The notes beneath the pieces are model-generated. The model was not told where the DNA came from. It searched no databases and saw only the letters and a list, made by a program, of their open reading frames with translations. A stretch of DNA of 64,000 nucleotides from CAZTAO01 sp964611645 (GTDB taxonomy: Bacteria > Armatimonadota > UBA5829), in assembly GCA_964611645.1 (NCBI GenBank), contig CAZTAO010000002.1:62001-126000 (forward strand). Direction: 5' to 3'. The first letter of the stretch is position 1; each line of letters starts with the position of its first letter. Below are positions 1-7,830 of this stretch, piece by piece. Position numbers and translations under genes: made by a program.

Positions 1-631
1 GGTAGGGGTTGAAGCCTCTGGCGCAGTGGTCTAGAATGAGCTTCATATTGGGGTAGGTTTCGCAGTAGTGGCGGATCCAATGCTGGTTGGAAGCATCCGC
101 GCAGCCGTCGTAGCGGACCATGTGCAGGGTGATTGTCCATCCCTCCTGGTTGGCGACAGCCACCAGCGGCTCCGGCAGGTAGTCCGGCAGTTCGGCCTCC
201 CAGTAGTCCTCTCTTGCGCTGTAGAAGGAGAACGGTTTCAGGCCGGTAAGCCCCAGCCTCCGGCATTCGGAGCGGACCCATTCCGGGTCATCGGTCGGTC
301 GGACCAGCATCTGCCCTCGGCCCATAGGGTCTTTGGCGAACTCCCGGCTGACCCACTCATTGGAGCTGGCAAACCCGGAGTCGTCGGTGAAGAAGACGGG
401 GAACGGAAAGCACATCGCGTGCACCTCCCGCCCAGGCATTATCATAGCTATCTCGTCGCGGTAGACCTCCAGGGTGACCTCGCGAGGCGTCGAGGATTCA
501 TAGGTTGCGTAATCCCGCCAGAGGCTGGCCTCGTAGATGTGCGCGTGGGCATCGTAAACTCTGTCCGGCACAAAGCTCTGCAGGTTCTTCTCGAAGAGTT
601 CGGCATCGCGATCAGTCAGGCAAGCGGGCAT
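1..631 (-). CDS. Amidohydrolase-2 family metal-dependent hydrolase (3' end outside window)
   Basis: The reverse strand reads open from an ATG at 631, preceded by an AAAGGA ribosome-binding site, to the window edge, giving about 210 residues without a stop. A HAHIY stretch near residue 36 matches the HxH metal ligands at the end of strand 1 of the TIM-barrel amidohydrolases. Further on are a GLKPFS segment, an LHM stretch and ILDHCARGFNP close to the window edge, where the family keeps metal-binding or catalytic His and Asp residues. The family hydrolyses or decarboxylates cyclic and lactone-like substrates in the cytoplasm; the substrate here is unknown. It is divergent from the alcohol dehydrogenase gene. 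The forward reading frame over the same bases looks like a shadow. Family assignment is fairly secure, function is not. Confidence 0.75.
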   Translation of the reverse strand, partial: MPACLTDRDAELFEKNLQSFVPDRVYDAHAHIYEASLWRDYATYESSTPREVTLEVYRDEIAMIMPGREVHAMCFPFPVFFTDDSGFASSNEWVSREFAKDPMGRGQMLVRPTDDPEWVRSECRRLGLTGLKPFSFYSAREDYWEAELPDYLPEPLVAVANQEGWTITLHMVRYDGCADASNQHWIRHYCETYPNMKLILDHCARGFNPY

Positions 632-758
632 AGAGACGGTCCTTTCAGATCGAGTATGTGAGCGGCTTTCGATTCACGATACCAGATTAGCCGATGCCGC
701 AAGAGGTGTCAACGGGGGCCATGCAGGAATCCGCCGGTGTTGCGCCTAAGCCAATCGT

Positions 759-1880
759 ATGAACACTCAGATAACCAGCCCATATATCATCAAAGTCGCG
801 CCGGGGGCGCTTCTGGAAGTCGCCGGACAGGTCAAAGATCCCGGCAGAAAGGCCGTGATTGTTACCGGGTCGCACCTCCGTGGCACTCCAGTCTTGGACG
901 AGTTCGTGAGAACCGTGGAAGCAGCCGGAACCGAGACCGTGCTCTCACCGGTCATCAGCGGCGAGCCTGACACGGATATGGTAGACTCGTTGGCGGAGTT
1001 CTGTGTGGCCGAATCGGCGGACACGGTGATTGCAGTCGGCGGCGGGAGCGTGTTAGATACGGCAAAGGCTGCGACGGCGGTTGCCACCAACGGCGGCTGC
1101 TGCGAGGACTACCAGCTTGGCCGCAGGACAGTAACCAAGCCGACTCTCCGCCAGATCGCCGTACCCACGACTGCCGGAACAGGCTCCGAGACCACCCGTG
1201 TCGCAGTGATTACCAACGATAGGCTGCAGATGAAGAAGAGCCTCTCGCACCCGTGGATGACCCCCGAGGTGGTGGCGCTGGACCCTCAGTTGCTGGTCAG
1301 CGTCTCAAAGTATCTGACTGCCATCACCGGCATAGACGCCTTTTCCCACGCCATCGAAAGCTGCGTCTCCAAACTCAGCAACCCCTACACTCGCGCAATG
1401 GGGCTGGCGGGGGTAACAGAACTCGCGAAGGGGCTTCCCGAAGCTCTCGCACGGCCTGATGACCTGGAGGCGCGGGCGACCGGCTTACTCGGCAGCAGCT
1501 TTGCGGGTTTGGCTATGCAGGCGGGGTTGGGGGCAAGCCACAGCCTCGCGCCCGCGTTGTGCCTGGTCGGAAAGATGCGTCATTCGGAGGCCATAGCGGC
1601 GATTCTTCCCCACTCCATCCGAAGAAACGAGGCCGCAGTCCCGGGTGCGTACGACGTAGTCCGTGGGGCAGTTGGTGTAGATGATATAGCGGGCTTGGTG
1701 GAGCGAATCTGTGAGATGGGCGGGTTCCGTTGCAGTGTGAGGCAGTTTGGCCTTACAGAGGACGACTGGCCCCATATACTTGAGTCGATGAACCGATACG
1801 CAGGCCACCGGCAGTCCAACCCCCGCGAGGTGACCGACGACTACGCCAGGGAACTCTTCCTGGTCGCTGTGAGACACTGA
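759..1880 (+). CDS. Iron-containing alcohol dehydrogenase family protein
   Basis: 373 residues, the normal length for group III NAD(P)-dependent alcohol dehydrogenases. The N-terminal Rossmann-like domain has GGGSVLD at 94-100 and TTAGTGSE at 137-144, both nucleotide-binding signatures. The helical domain carries the metal site: Asp193 and His197 in GIDAFSHAIE, then His261 and His275 spaced 14 apart as in FucO-type enzymes. All four ligands are present, so an active Fe or Zn dehydrogenase is expected. It would interconvert an alcohol and an aldehyde or ketone in the cytoplasm; the substrate cannot be read from sequence. Maleylacetate reductase or a hydroxyacid dehydrogenase is possible within the same fold. 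It converges with the thioredoxin gene across a GC-rich hairpin. Confidence 0.9.
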   Translation: MNTQITSPYIIKVAPGALLEVAGQVKDPGRKAVIVTGSHLRGTPVLDEFVRTVEAAGTETVLSPVISGEPDTDMVDSLAEFCVAESADTVIAVGGGSVLDTAKAATAVATNGGCCEDYQLGRRTVTKPTLRQIAVPTTAGTGSETTRVAVITNDRLQMKKSLSHPWMTPEVVALDPQLLVSVSKYLTAITGIDAFSHAIESCVSKLSNPYTRAMGLAGVTELAKGLPEALARPDDLEARATGLLGSSFAGLAMQAGLGASHSLAPALCLVGKMRHSEAIAAILPHSIRRNEAAVPGAYDVVRGAVGVDDIAGLVERICEMGGFRCSVRQFGLTEDDWPHILESMNRYAGHRQSNPREVTDDYARELFLVAVRH

Positions 1881-1889
1881 TTCAAACAA

Positions 1890-1913
1890 GGCCCCGCCGC
1901 TGACGACGGGGCC
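1890..1913. terminator. Shared hairpin between convergent genes
   Basis: GGCCCCG (1890-1896) pairs perfectly with CGGGGCC (1907-1913) around a 10-base loop. It lies just after the alcohol dehydrogenase stop and before the end of the convergent thioredoxin gene. There is no strong T-tract, so termination is inferred from position and stem strength. Confidence 0.5.
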
Positions 1914-1944
1914 AGATGCAATACTGATTGCACTTCTGTGCGTT

Positions 1945-2268
1945 CTAGACGTGCTTGTTGAGCAGCGCTTCCAGGTTCGACTTGTTCTGCAGGCCAACCA
2001 TCCGGTCAACCACCTGGCCATTCTTGAAGACCAGCAGAGTCGGGATGCTGACTATCCCGTATTTGGTCGCAACCGCGGCCTCAGACTGCACATCCAGCTT
2101 CACCACGTTTATCTTGCCAGCGAAATCCTGGGCTACGGCGTCTATGGTTGGGCCAAGGGCCTTACAGGGACCGCACCAGTCGGCCCAGAAATCCACGAGG
2201 ACTGGGATCGCTGACTGAATAACTTCCTGGTCAAAAGTCCCAGCCGTAACGGCTTTAGCTGCACTCAC
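1945..2268 (-). CDS. trxA: Thioredoxin
   Basis: 107 residues from a GTG start, chosen because GGAGG sits 7 bases upstream; the longer open frame upstream has no such signal and does not resemble thioredoxin. WCGPC at 31-35 is the redox-active disulfide, in the standard FWADWCGPCK context, and IPTLLVFKNGQ supplies the cis-proline loop. It is a cytoplasmic protein-disulfide reductase used by ribonucleotide reductase, peroxiredoxins and general thiol repair. It is divergent from the Clp1-like kinase gene and no reductase partner is nearby. Length and motifs match canonical TrxA. Confidence 0.95.
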   Translation of the reverse strand: MSAAKAVTAGTFDQEVIQSAIPVLVDFWADWCGPCKALGPTIDAVAQDFAGKINVVKLDVQSEAAVATKYGIVSIPTLLVFKNGQVVDRMVGLQNKSNLEALLNKHV

Positions 2269-2467
2269 TATGTTTCCTCCTCGAGTTTGCTGAGGCTGCC
2301 AGGCACAGAATGTCTCCACCCTCTCCGGCAAAATCATATCTATTATTTCCGTTCTGACGCATTCTAATCCTGCAATTACTTGAAGAAGGCTGAAGGCAGT
2401 TTGCAGCGACTGGCTGTCGGCTATTGCGGTTGCAGGAGTTGGAGCCTGGCGCGAAGAAGACAAACGT

Positions 2468-3535
2468 ATGGACAGAACACCAGAATGGGAATCTGATATC
2501 GCGCGGATTGTGCGGAAGCCGGGTACGGTGGTTGTGCTGGGCGGGACCGATGTCGGCAAGACCCGGTTCTGCGCGGAGCTTGCCAATGCCGCCTTTGAGG
2601 CAGGGGTATCCACGGCGGTCATCGATACCGACGTTGGGCAATCGGAGATAGGGTTACCGGGGACCATCGGGCTGGGGTTCGTCGACAGGCCGGTCGAGTC
2701 TCTGGGGGAGATCAAGCCCCACCGGGTCTACTTTGTGGGAGACACCTCCCCAACCTCCCACCTGGTGCAGTGTGTTGTCGGCACAAGGAAGCTGGCCGAT
2801 ATAGCGAGAGCCTCCGGGGCGAAAATGGTGATCATCGATACCACCGGCTTCATAGACGGCCCGGTCGCGCTGCGGCTCAAGACCCACAAGATCGACCTCG
2901 TGCGCCCGGAGTGGTTGGTGGGAATCCAGCACAAACACGAGGCCGAGCGGCTGATGCTGCCGTTCGCCAGGGTCAAACCCATCCGCCTGGTGCGCCTGCC
3001 GGTATCGCCGGCGGCGAGAGCCAAGCCCCCGGCCGTCCGAGCGATGCGGCGCGCCAAGAAGTTCTACGATCATTTCCACGCCGCCGACGAGCACATCATC
3101 CACCTCAGCGAGGTAAGCTGCTGGAACACGTTCTTTATGACTGGCCGGCAGATGAGGTGGCAGTATGTGAAGTTCATCGAGAAGTCCCTGCAGTGCCGAA
3201 TCCTCCACGCGGAGCTTGTCGGAAACGCGGTCTTCTTCGTGTCGGAGTCTGAGTGCCTGGAGAGGGGCCGTAGCCTGCTGGAGGAGCAGTTCCACACCAA
3301 GGACATAGTAGCCGCCACCGCGGACTCTTTCCGCGACGTGTTGGTAGGCCTGGCAGACGAAAACGGAGACACAATCGACCTTGGCATAGTCGAAGCCATA
3401 GATTTCAGCAAACGCTTCGCCGCCGTGCGATCCCCCATCCCAACGGTAAGCCCGGTCAAGGTCCTCCAGTTCGGCTTCGTAAGAATAGGCAAAGACGGCC
3501 GAGAAATAGGAGTGGTCAAGCCGGGGCAGTTGTAG
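2468..3535 (+). CDS. Clp1/Grc3-like P-loop polynucleotide 5'-hydroxyl kinase
   Basis: 355 residues. A Walker A loop GGTDVGKT lies at 25-32, followed by DTDVGQSE around 53-60, which matches the DTD/GQ substrate-side motif of the Clp1 kinase domain, and VIIDTTGF near 120-127 as the Walker B region. Residues up to about 200 fit the kinase core and the rest resembles the small C-terminal domain of archaeal and bacterial homologues. Characterised relatives phosphorylate the 5'-OH of RNA or DNA with ATP or GTP; in eukaryotes Clp1 acts in mRNA 3'-end processing and tRNA splicing. In bacteria the role is unknown and could be RNA repair or processing. No ligase, RtcB or endonuclease adjoins it. The start is the first ATG that leads directly into the domain. 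Confidence 0.75.
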   Translation: MDRTPEWESDIARIVRKPGTVVVLGGTDVGKTRFCAELANAAFEAGVSTAVIDTDVGQSEIGLPGTIGLGFVDRPVESLGEIKPHRVYFVGDTSPTSHLVQCVVGTRKLADIARASGAKMVIIDTTGFIDGPVALRLKTHKIDLVRPEWLVGIQHKHEAERLMLPFARVKPIRLVRLPVSPAARAKPPAVRAMRRAKKFYDHFHAADEHIIHLSEVSCWNTFFMTGRQMRWQYVKFIEKSLQCRILHAELVGNAVFFVSESECLERGRSLLEEQFHTKDIVAATADSFRDVLVGLADENGDTIDLGIVEAIDFSKRFAAVRSPIPTVSPVKVLQFGFVRIGKDGREIGVVKPGQL

Positions 3536-3550
3536 GGGGGAGAGGGGAAT

Positions 3551-4150
3551 GTGAACAAGTTCGAACGCAGTGTTATGTTGGGTGTGATGGCCGTTGCGGT
3601 TGCCGTAGCGGTATGGTGGAACTGGCCACCGCCGGCAAAGGCCGTCCAGGCAATACGTGCATTCGAGGGTAACCCAGACCTGCGGCCGCGCTTGGTCATG
3701 ACAATCACCAGGCGGACCGGAGGAAAGATGTTTGCTGAACGCGAGTTCTACATCTTTCGCCAGACAAACGCACCGCCTTCCGGTCAGTATCTGGAGTGGT
3801 ATGTCAACATGCTAACATTCGAGGTCAACGAGGCGCGGTATAGGGAACGCTCGGGGAGTAAGCCAGTATATAAACCAGTAGGCCCGAGAACTGAAGGGCA
3901 ATGCAACGCCATAGCGGAAGACTATGCTCGAAAGAAGTACAGGGGCTTCGGTTCTATGAGGTTTCAGCCCACCAGAAGTGAATGGGTGGCAGTCGATACG
4001 GCCTGGAAATTCAGATGGGAGCACGGGAACTCATCACAGTGGAACAGGGTGCAGGTAACGGTTAGCCCTGTTGACGGTTCAATCGTGGATTACAATGGCA
4101 TAAGAGACCCGGTGCCGGGAGAATGGGGTTATGGTCGATCCACGTGGTGA
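3551..4150 (+). CDS. Exported/membrane-anchored protein of unknown function
   Basis: 199 residues from GTG, preceded by a purine-rich GGGGAGAGGGG tract 15 bases after the Clp1-like gene, so probably co-transcribed with it. Residues 7-24 form one hydrophobic segment that could be a signal anchor; the remainder is polar and extracytoplasmic by inference. A central AIAEDYARKKYRGF helix followed by strands ending VSPVDGSIVDYNG is reminiscent of PepSY-type propeptide domains, where a final strand pairs with a substrate. That likeness is weak, and no catalytic residues are apparent. I do not recognise the family. Confidence 0.6.
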   Translation: MNKFERSVMLGVMAVAVAVAVWWNWPPPAKAVQAIRAFEGNPDLRPRLVMTITRRTGGKMFAEREFYIFRQTNAPPSGQYLEWYVNMLTFEVNEARYRERSGSKPVYKPVGPRTEGQCNAIAEDYARKKYRGFGSMRFQPTRSEWVAVDTAWKFRWEHGNSSQWNRVQVTVSPVDGSIVDYNGIRDPVPGEWGYGRSTW

Positions 4151-4203
4151 GGTACTTGTACCAGATTCGTGCCTCGTGGCTGGAGTCTGTTTCGAGATCG
4201 GAA

Positions 4204-4236
4204 CCAAAAGCAGATTCCTCGCAGGCTCGGAATGAC
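4204..4236. repeat. Dispersed repeat, AGCAGATTCCTCGC type, copy 1
   Basis: The core AGCAGATTCCTCGCA followed by GGCTCGGAATGAC recurs at 30033-30063 with one difference. It is non-coding and lies in the 240-base gap before the LysM/G5 gene. It belongs to a group of short palindromic dispersed elements spread over the window. Confidence 0.6.
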
Positions 4237-4301
4237 TTCCGATCGATGGCCCTTGGCACGCAGGTCTAGCCTCAACTTGAGACTCAAGCCTGCGGCCAGA
4301 T

Positions 4302-4344
4302 TTGACTCCTGTGGCGTTTGGGCTATAATGTACTTGGGTATAAT
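4302..4344 (+). promoter_or_regulatory. Sigma70-type promoter with a second -10 box
   Basis: TTGACT (4302-4307), a 16-base spacer and a perfect TATAAT (4324-4329). A second TATAAT lies at 4339-4344. Both precede the TTG start at 4393 of the LysM/G5 protein. Confidence 0.75.
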
Positions 4345-4392
4345 GCCGCAACTCGAGTGGTTTTCGGGTTTTGGCGTGAATGGAGGTACGCA

Positions 4393-5400
4393 TTGACGAT
4401 CAACGAAATCGTAATTGCGAAACTCAAGAGACAGCTCCTTATTGAACGAGTGGCCACTTCAATAGCCGCCCTCGCTCTTGTCGTCTACTGGATCGTTTCC
4501 AACTTTGCCTGCGCAAAGACCCTCATTGTGGTCAATGGCAAGCCCGTTGTGTGCGTGAAGAACGCCGCGGAAGCACAGAATGTCCTCGCTGAGATCAAAT
4601 CCAGCGCGGGCGGCGCATCCTCTGAAGTCCAATTCAAAGAAGACGTGGAAATGGCCAGGGCGCCGAGGACTTCCAACCCCGTCGACAGGCACATGGCCCT
4701 GCGAACGCTGAGGGGAGAAATATCCCCGGTCATCAAGCGCTGGGCTGTGATAGCCGATGGGCAGCCCGTGGTAGCGGTTGACAGCAACGACACAGCCGGC
4801 GCAGTGCTGGATATGGCAAAGCTCCGGTTTGGCAAACTCGCCAAGAACCTGGCTGAAGAGCCTCAGTTCAAGCAGAAGGTGACTGTTGCCATTGCCCCGG
4901 TCGACCCGGAGATGTGCAAACCGACTCCCGAGGCCGCAGTCGACTTCCTCTTCAAACCGGCGAATGAGACTACTACCGATGCCGTTTACACCGTTCGGAA
5001 GGGGGATGTGGCATCCTCCATCGCCTACAGGCACAGCCTGAAGCTTCCGGAACTCTGGACCATGAACCCCGGCAGAAACCTCAACAAGCTCGGGATCGGC
5101 GACAAGATAAGGGTCAAGAAGCATACCGCCGGGCCTGAGAAACTGACGGTGGTGGTGCGTGACCAGGTGGAGCGAGACGAAACCATGCCCGCACCTGTGC
5201 AGCAGGTTTCGACCGCCACGCTGTTCACCGGCAAGATGACGCAAATATCTCCCGGCAGACCCGGAAGACGCCACGTCAAGGCTGTCAGCATCTACGAGAA
5301 CGGCCGCAAAGTCGGCTATGAGATAATCGACGAGCAGATACTCAAGGAACCGGTCCCGCGGAGGATCGCGGTGGGCATAAAGCCCCGCCCTCAGTGGTAG
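4393..5400 (+). CDS. Membrane-anchored LysM and G5 domain protein
   Basis: 335 residues from TTG; GGAGG ends 6 bases upstream, and the alternative ATG at 4318 falls inside the promoter. Residues 20-38 form a single transmembrane anchor, so the rest faces outward. A LysM domain of about 45 residues around 198-242 (YTVRKGDVASSIA to LGIGDKIRV) should bind peptidoglycan glycan chains, and a G5 domain around 250-330 (LTVVVRDQVERDET to RIAVG) is an extended adhesive module. Firmicute homologues with this layout usually end in an M23 peptidase or a lytic enzyme domain; none is present here. It may therefore be a structural or scaffolding wall protein. A strong terminator follows. Confidence 0.8.
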   Translation: MTINEIVIAKLKRQLLIERVATSIAALALVVYWIVSNFACAKTLIVVNGKPVVCVKNAAEAQNVLAEIKSSAGGASSEVQFKEDVEMARAPRTSNPVDRHMALRTLRGEISPVIKRWAVIADGQPVVAVDSNDTAGAVLDMAKLRFGKLAKNLAEEPQFKQKVTVAIAPVDPEMCKPTPEAAVDFLFKPANETTTDAVYTVRKGDVASSIAYRHSLKLPELWTMNPGRNLNKLGIGDKIRVKKHTAGPEKLTVVVRDQVERDETMPAPVQQVSTATLFTGKMTQISPGRPGRRHVKAVSIYENGRKVGYEIIDEQILKEPVPRRIAVGIKPRPQW

Positions 5401-5434
5401 AGACCCCGGTCCTTGACTGGTAAGCAAACACAGT

Positions 5435-5467
5435 GACGCCTGCCCTCAGCGGCAGGCGTCTTGCTTG
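5435..5467 (+). terminator. Rho-independent terminator
   Basis: A perfect 10-base stem GACGCCTGCC/GGCAGGCGTC with loop CTCAGC, followed by TTGCTT. It lies 35 bases after the LysM/G5 stop and overlaps the start of the next longest open frame, which argues that the real start of that gene is downstream. Confidence 0.8.
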
Positions 5468-5477
5468 GAGCAGCACT

Positions 5478-5978
5478 TTGATCCCAGAGCCTGGCGGAAG
5501 CAATTCGCAGACTGAAGAACCAATCCAGCATGACGACGCCCAGAGCAGCCCCGACCGACGTGTGCGGTGGGGGAGGGTCTTGACAGTGGTCGCGGGGATT
5601 GCGGCTGCTGCGCCATTTGTGGCCGCCGGTCTAGCGATGTCGATCCAGGTAACCAGGCTGCCATCGGAACTGGGCTGGTACACGCCGATGATGATCCTGC
5701 AGTCGGCGCTCCTTGCCTATGGCTTCGGCGTGGGAATTGTGGGCCTGATCGTCAGCGCCCTCTCCAACTCCGAGTATGCGAAAGAGGCCAGCGCCGCGCT
5801 GATAATCATCGGCCTGTTCTTCATGGCCCTTGGCCCTGCGGCAAGAAGTTTCGCGGTCGGTGTGCTCCTCAACGGCAAGGCCTCACCTATTGTCTTCTTC
5901 GTCCCAATAGCGCTGTTCGTCTGGGCGGCGAGTCTGCTTACCGACGCCCACCGGCAGGCTAATCGCAAACCGCAATAG
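5478..5978 (+). CDS. Polytopic membrane protein of unknown function
   Basis: 166 residues from a TTG that follows GGAG by 7 bases; the GTG at 5433 lies inside the terminator hairpin and is less likely. After a short acidic N-terminus, four hydrophobic segments (VLTVVAGIAAAAPFVAAGL, a segment through GFGVGIVGLIVSAL, ALIIIGLFFMALGP and VFFVPIALFVWAASLL) predict a four-helix inner-membrane protein. The last 20 bases overlap the 3' end of the convergent ridA gene. No functional motif is visible and I do not recognise the family. Confidence 0.6.
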   Translation: MIPEPGGSNSQTEEPIQHDDAQSSPDRRVRWGRVLTVVAGIAAAAPFVAAGLAMSIQVTRLPSELGWYTPMMILQSALLAYGFGVGIVGLIVSALSNSEYAKEASAALIIIGLFFMALGPAARSFAVGVLLNGKASPIVFFVPIALFVWAASLLTDAHRQANRKPQ

Positions 5979-6342
5979 CGTCTATCTCGACTTTCCCACC
6001 CTTGGGAAGCGCCCCGACCTGGACTGTGGCTCTAGCGGGCATCACGCCGGCGCTGAAGTATGCTCCGTAGACCTCATTCACAGCCGCGAAGTCCGATATG
6101 TCCGCCAGGTAGATGGTTGTCCGCACCACGCTTGCCATCGTCAGCCCCGCTGCCTCCAGCACCGCCTGGAGATTGGCCATCACCTGCTTAGCCTGGCCCG
6201 CAGCATCCTGAGCCTCGATCTGCCCGGACACCGGGTTGATCCCAAGCTGCCCCGACACGAACACAAATCCCCCAGCCCGAACCGCCTGAGAATAAGGCCC
6301 CACAGCCGCGGGGGCGTTGGTTGTTTTGATTTCCTGTGACAT
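5959..6342 (-). CDS. ridA: RidA family enamine/imine deaminase
   Basis: 127 residues, standard for the YjgF/YER057c/UK114 family. PYSQAV, GFVFVSGQLG and the C-terminal block PARATVQVGALPKGGKVEIDA are all conserved; the Arg in PARATVQV is the catalytic residue that binds the substrate carboxylate. RidA hydrolyses reactive 2-aminoacrylate made by PLP enzymes such as serine/threonine dehydratase. GGAGG lies 7 bases before the ATG. It is divergent from tgt, with a CA-rich low-complexity tract between them. Confidence 0.95.
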   Translation of the reverse strand: MSQEIKTTNAPAAVGPYSQAVRAGGFVFVSGQLGINPVSGQIEAQDAAGQAKQVMANLQAVLEAAGLTMASVVRTTIYLADISDFAAVNEVYGAYFSAGVMPARATVQVGALPKGGKVEIDAIAVCD

Positions 6343-6420
6343 TGCAGTTCCTCCTGTCGCTGTTTCCGAAGATATTATCCCTCCAAGCGCTATGCGAGGG
6401 CAACCCGCAGTACGTGGTCA

Positions 6421-6465
6421 CCTAACTCCCAACACCTAACACCTAACGCCCAACACCCAACCCCC
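6421..6465. repeat. Low-complexity CCAACACCTAACACC repeat
   Basis: A run of imperfect 6-8 base units of the kind AACACC/TAACACC/CCAACAC sits between ridA and tgt. The same unit, in either orientation, recurs near 22753, 41906, 45798 and 57687, always between genes. Confidence 0.65.
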
Positions 6466-6495
6466 GATTTGTCACTGGCGCGCGCTGAGGTTATC

Positions 6496-7713
6496 ATGGG
6501 AGGAGCAAAATCAAGGGGTGGCGAGATAGAATTTCAGGTATTGGCACAAGACAAGGCCTCCGGGGCTAGACGAGGCTTATTGACTCTCAACCACGGCCCG
6601 GTGGAGACGCCGGTGTTTATGCCGGTGGGAACGCAGGCGACTGTGAAGTCGATGAGCCAGGAGGAGTTGAGGGATATGGGGTTCCCGATCATCCTTGGGA
6701 ACACCTACCACCTATACCTGCGCCCCGGCCACGAGCTGATCGCGTCGGCGGGCGGGCTGCACATGTTCATGAACTGGAGAGGCAACATCCTCACCGACAG
6801 CGGCGGGTTTCAGGTGTTCAGCCTGGAGCATATCCGGAAGATCACCGACAATGGGGTCATTTTCCGCAGCTATGTTGATGGATCTTATCACGAGTTCACG
6901 CCCGAGCGGGTGATGCAGGTGCAGTCGGCGCTGGGGTCGGATATCGTGATGGCGTTCGATGAGTGCGCGCCATACCCCTGCGAGCATAAGTATGCCAAGT
7001 CTGCGATGGAAAGAACGCACGCTTGGGCGGCTCGGTCCCTGGAGGCCAGAGACCCGAGTCAGGCGTTCTTTGGGATAGTGCAGGGCAGCGTATACCAGGA
7101 CCTGCGGGAAGAAAGCGCCCAGTTCATTGCATCGCTGGATACCGATGGGATAGCCATCGGCGGGGTGTCGGTTGGCGAGGGCAAGGACCTGATGATGAGG
7201 GCGGTAGATTGGGCAATGCCTCACCTGCCGCAGCACAAACCGCGCTACCTGATGGGGGTCGGCACTCCGGAGAACCTGCTGGATGCAGTTGCTCGAGGGA
7301 TCGATATGTTCGACTGCGTTCTCCCGACCAGGCTGGGACGCAACGGTTCGCTCTACACCAGCCAGGGCAGGATCAACATCAAGAACAACAAGTACATAGC
7401 CGACTTCGGACCCGTGGACCCGAAGTGCGACTGCTGGTGCTGCCGGAACTACTCCGCTGCCTACCTGCGGCACGTGTACAAGTGTGACGAGATCCTGGCA
7501 TCCAGGCTGGCTACATTCCACAACCTCCACTTCTACGAGGCGTTGATGCGAGGCATCAGGGAAGCCATCAGTGCCGGGCGATTTGGGGACTTCCGCAAGG
7601 AATTCCTTGCAGAGTATCGCAAACACCGCGCGTTGGTGCACGATGAGGTCAGCAGGCAGGAGTCAGAAAACACCACTAAACACTCCCACATTGCGTGGAA
7701 GGAAGAGCCATAG
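6496..7713 (+). CDS. tgt: tRNA-guanine transglycosylase
   Basis: 405 residues from the ATG. It swaps guanine-34 for preQ1 (bacterial type) in tRNAs with GUN anticodons, the first tRNA-bound step of queuosine synthesis. The TIM barrel carries ILTDSGGFQVFSL with Asp101 (general acid/base) and FDCVLPTRLGRNG with the nucleophile Asp273. The zinc site is Cys311, Cys313 and Cys316 (CxCxxC) plus His342. All key residues are intact. The C-terminal tail, about 25 residues of charged sequence, is a little longer than usual. No other queuosine gene adjoins it. An upstream TTG at 6469 is possible but adds nothing conserved. Confidence 0.95.
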   Translation: MGGAKSRGGEIEFQVLAQDKASGARRGLLTLNHGPVETPVFMPVGTQATVKSMSQEELRDMGFPIILGNTYHLYLRPGHELIASAGGLHMFMNWRGNILTDSGGFQVFSLEHIRKITDNGVIFRSYVDGSYHEFTPERVMQVQSALGSDIVMAFDECAPYPCEHKYAKSAMERTHAWAARSLEARDPSQAFFGIVQGSVYQDLREESAQFIASLDTDGIAIGGVSVGEGKDLMMRAVDWAMPHLPQHKPRYLMGVGTPENLLDAVARGIDMFDCVLPTRLGRNGSLYTSQGRINIKNNKYIADFGPVDPKCDCWCCRNYSAAYLRHVYKCDEILASRLATFHNLHFYEALMRGIREAISAGRFGDFRKEFLAEYRKHRALVHDEVSRQESENTTKHSHIAWKEEP

Positions 7714-7740
7714 TTCGAGAGCGGACGGCGGATAGCAGAG

Positions 7741-7830
7741 ACATACCCTCTCCCCCGCGCGGGAGAGGCGCTGCCCGAAAGCAGCCTCTTGCGGAGCGTG
7801 GCTGCGAAAGGGGAAGGGTGAGGGGTTTCA
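7741..7830. repeat. CTCTCCC...GGGAGAGG palindromic repeat, copy 1
   Basis: CCCTCTCCCCCGCGCGGGAG is followed by AGGCGCTGCCCGAAAGCAGCC and closes with AAGGGTGAGGGG. The same layout, with matching GCCCGAAAGCA and GGTGAGGGG parts, recurs at 28824-28915. Both copies sit directly before a ribosome-binding site region of a catabolic gene. Confidence 0.7.

Noticed and set aside
68..661. Plus-strand open frame of 197 codons
   Set aside because: It is opposite the amidohydrolase-like frame, which has an HxH motif and a ribosome-binding site and is open to the window edge.
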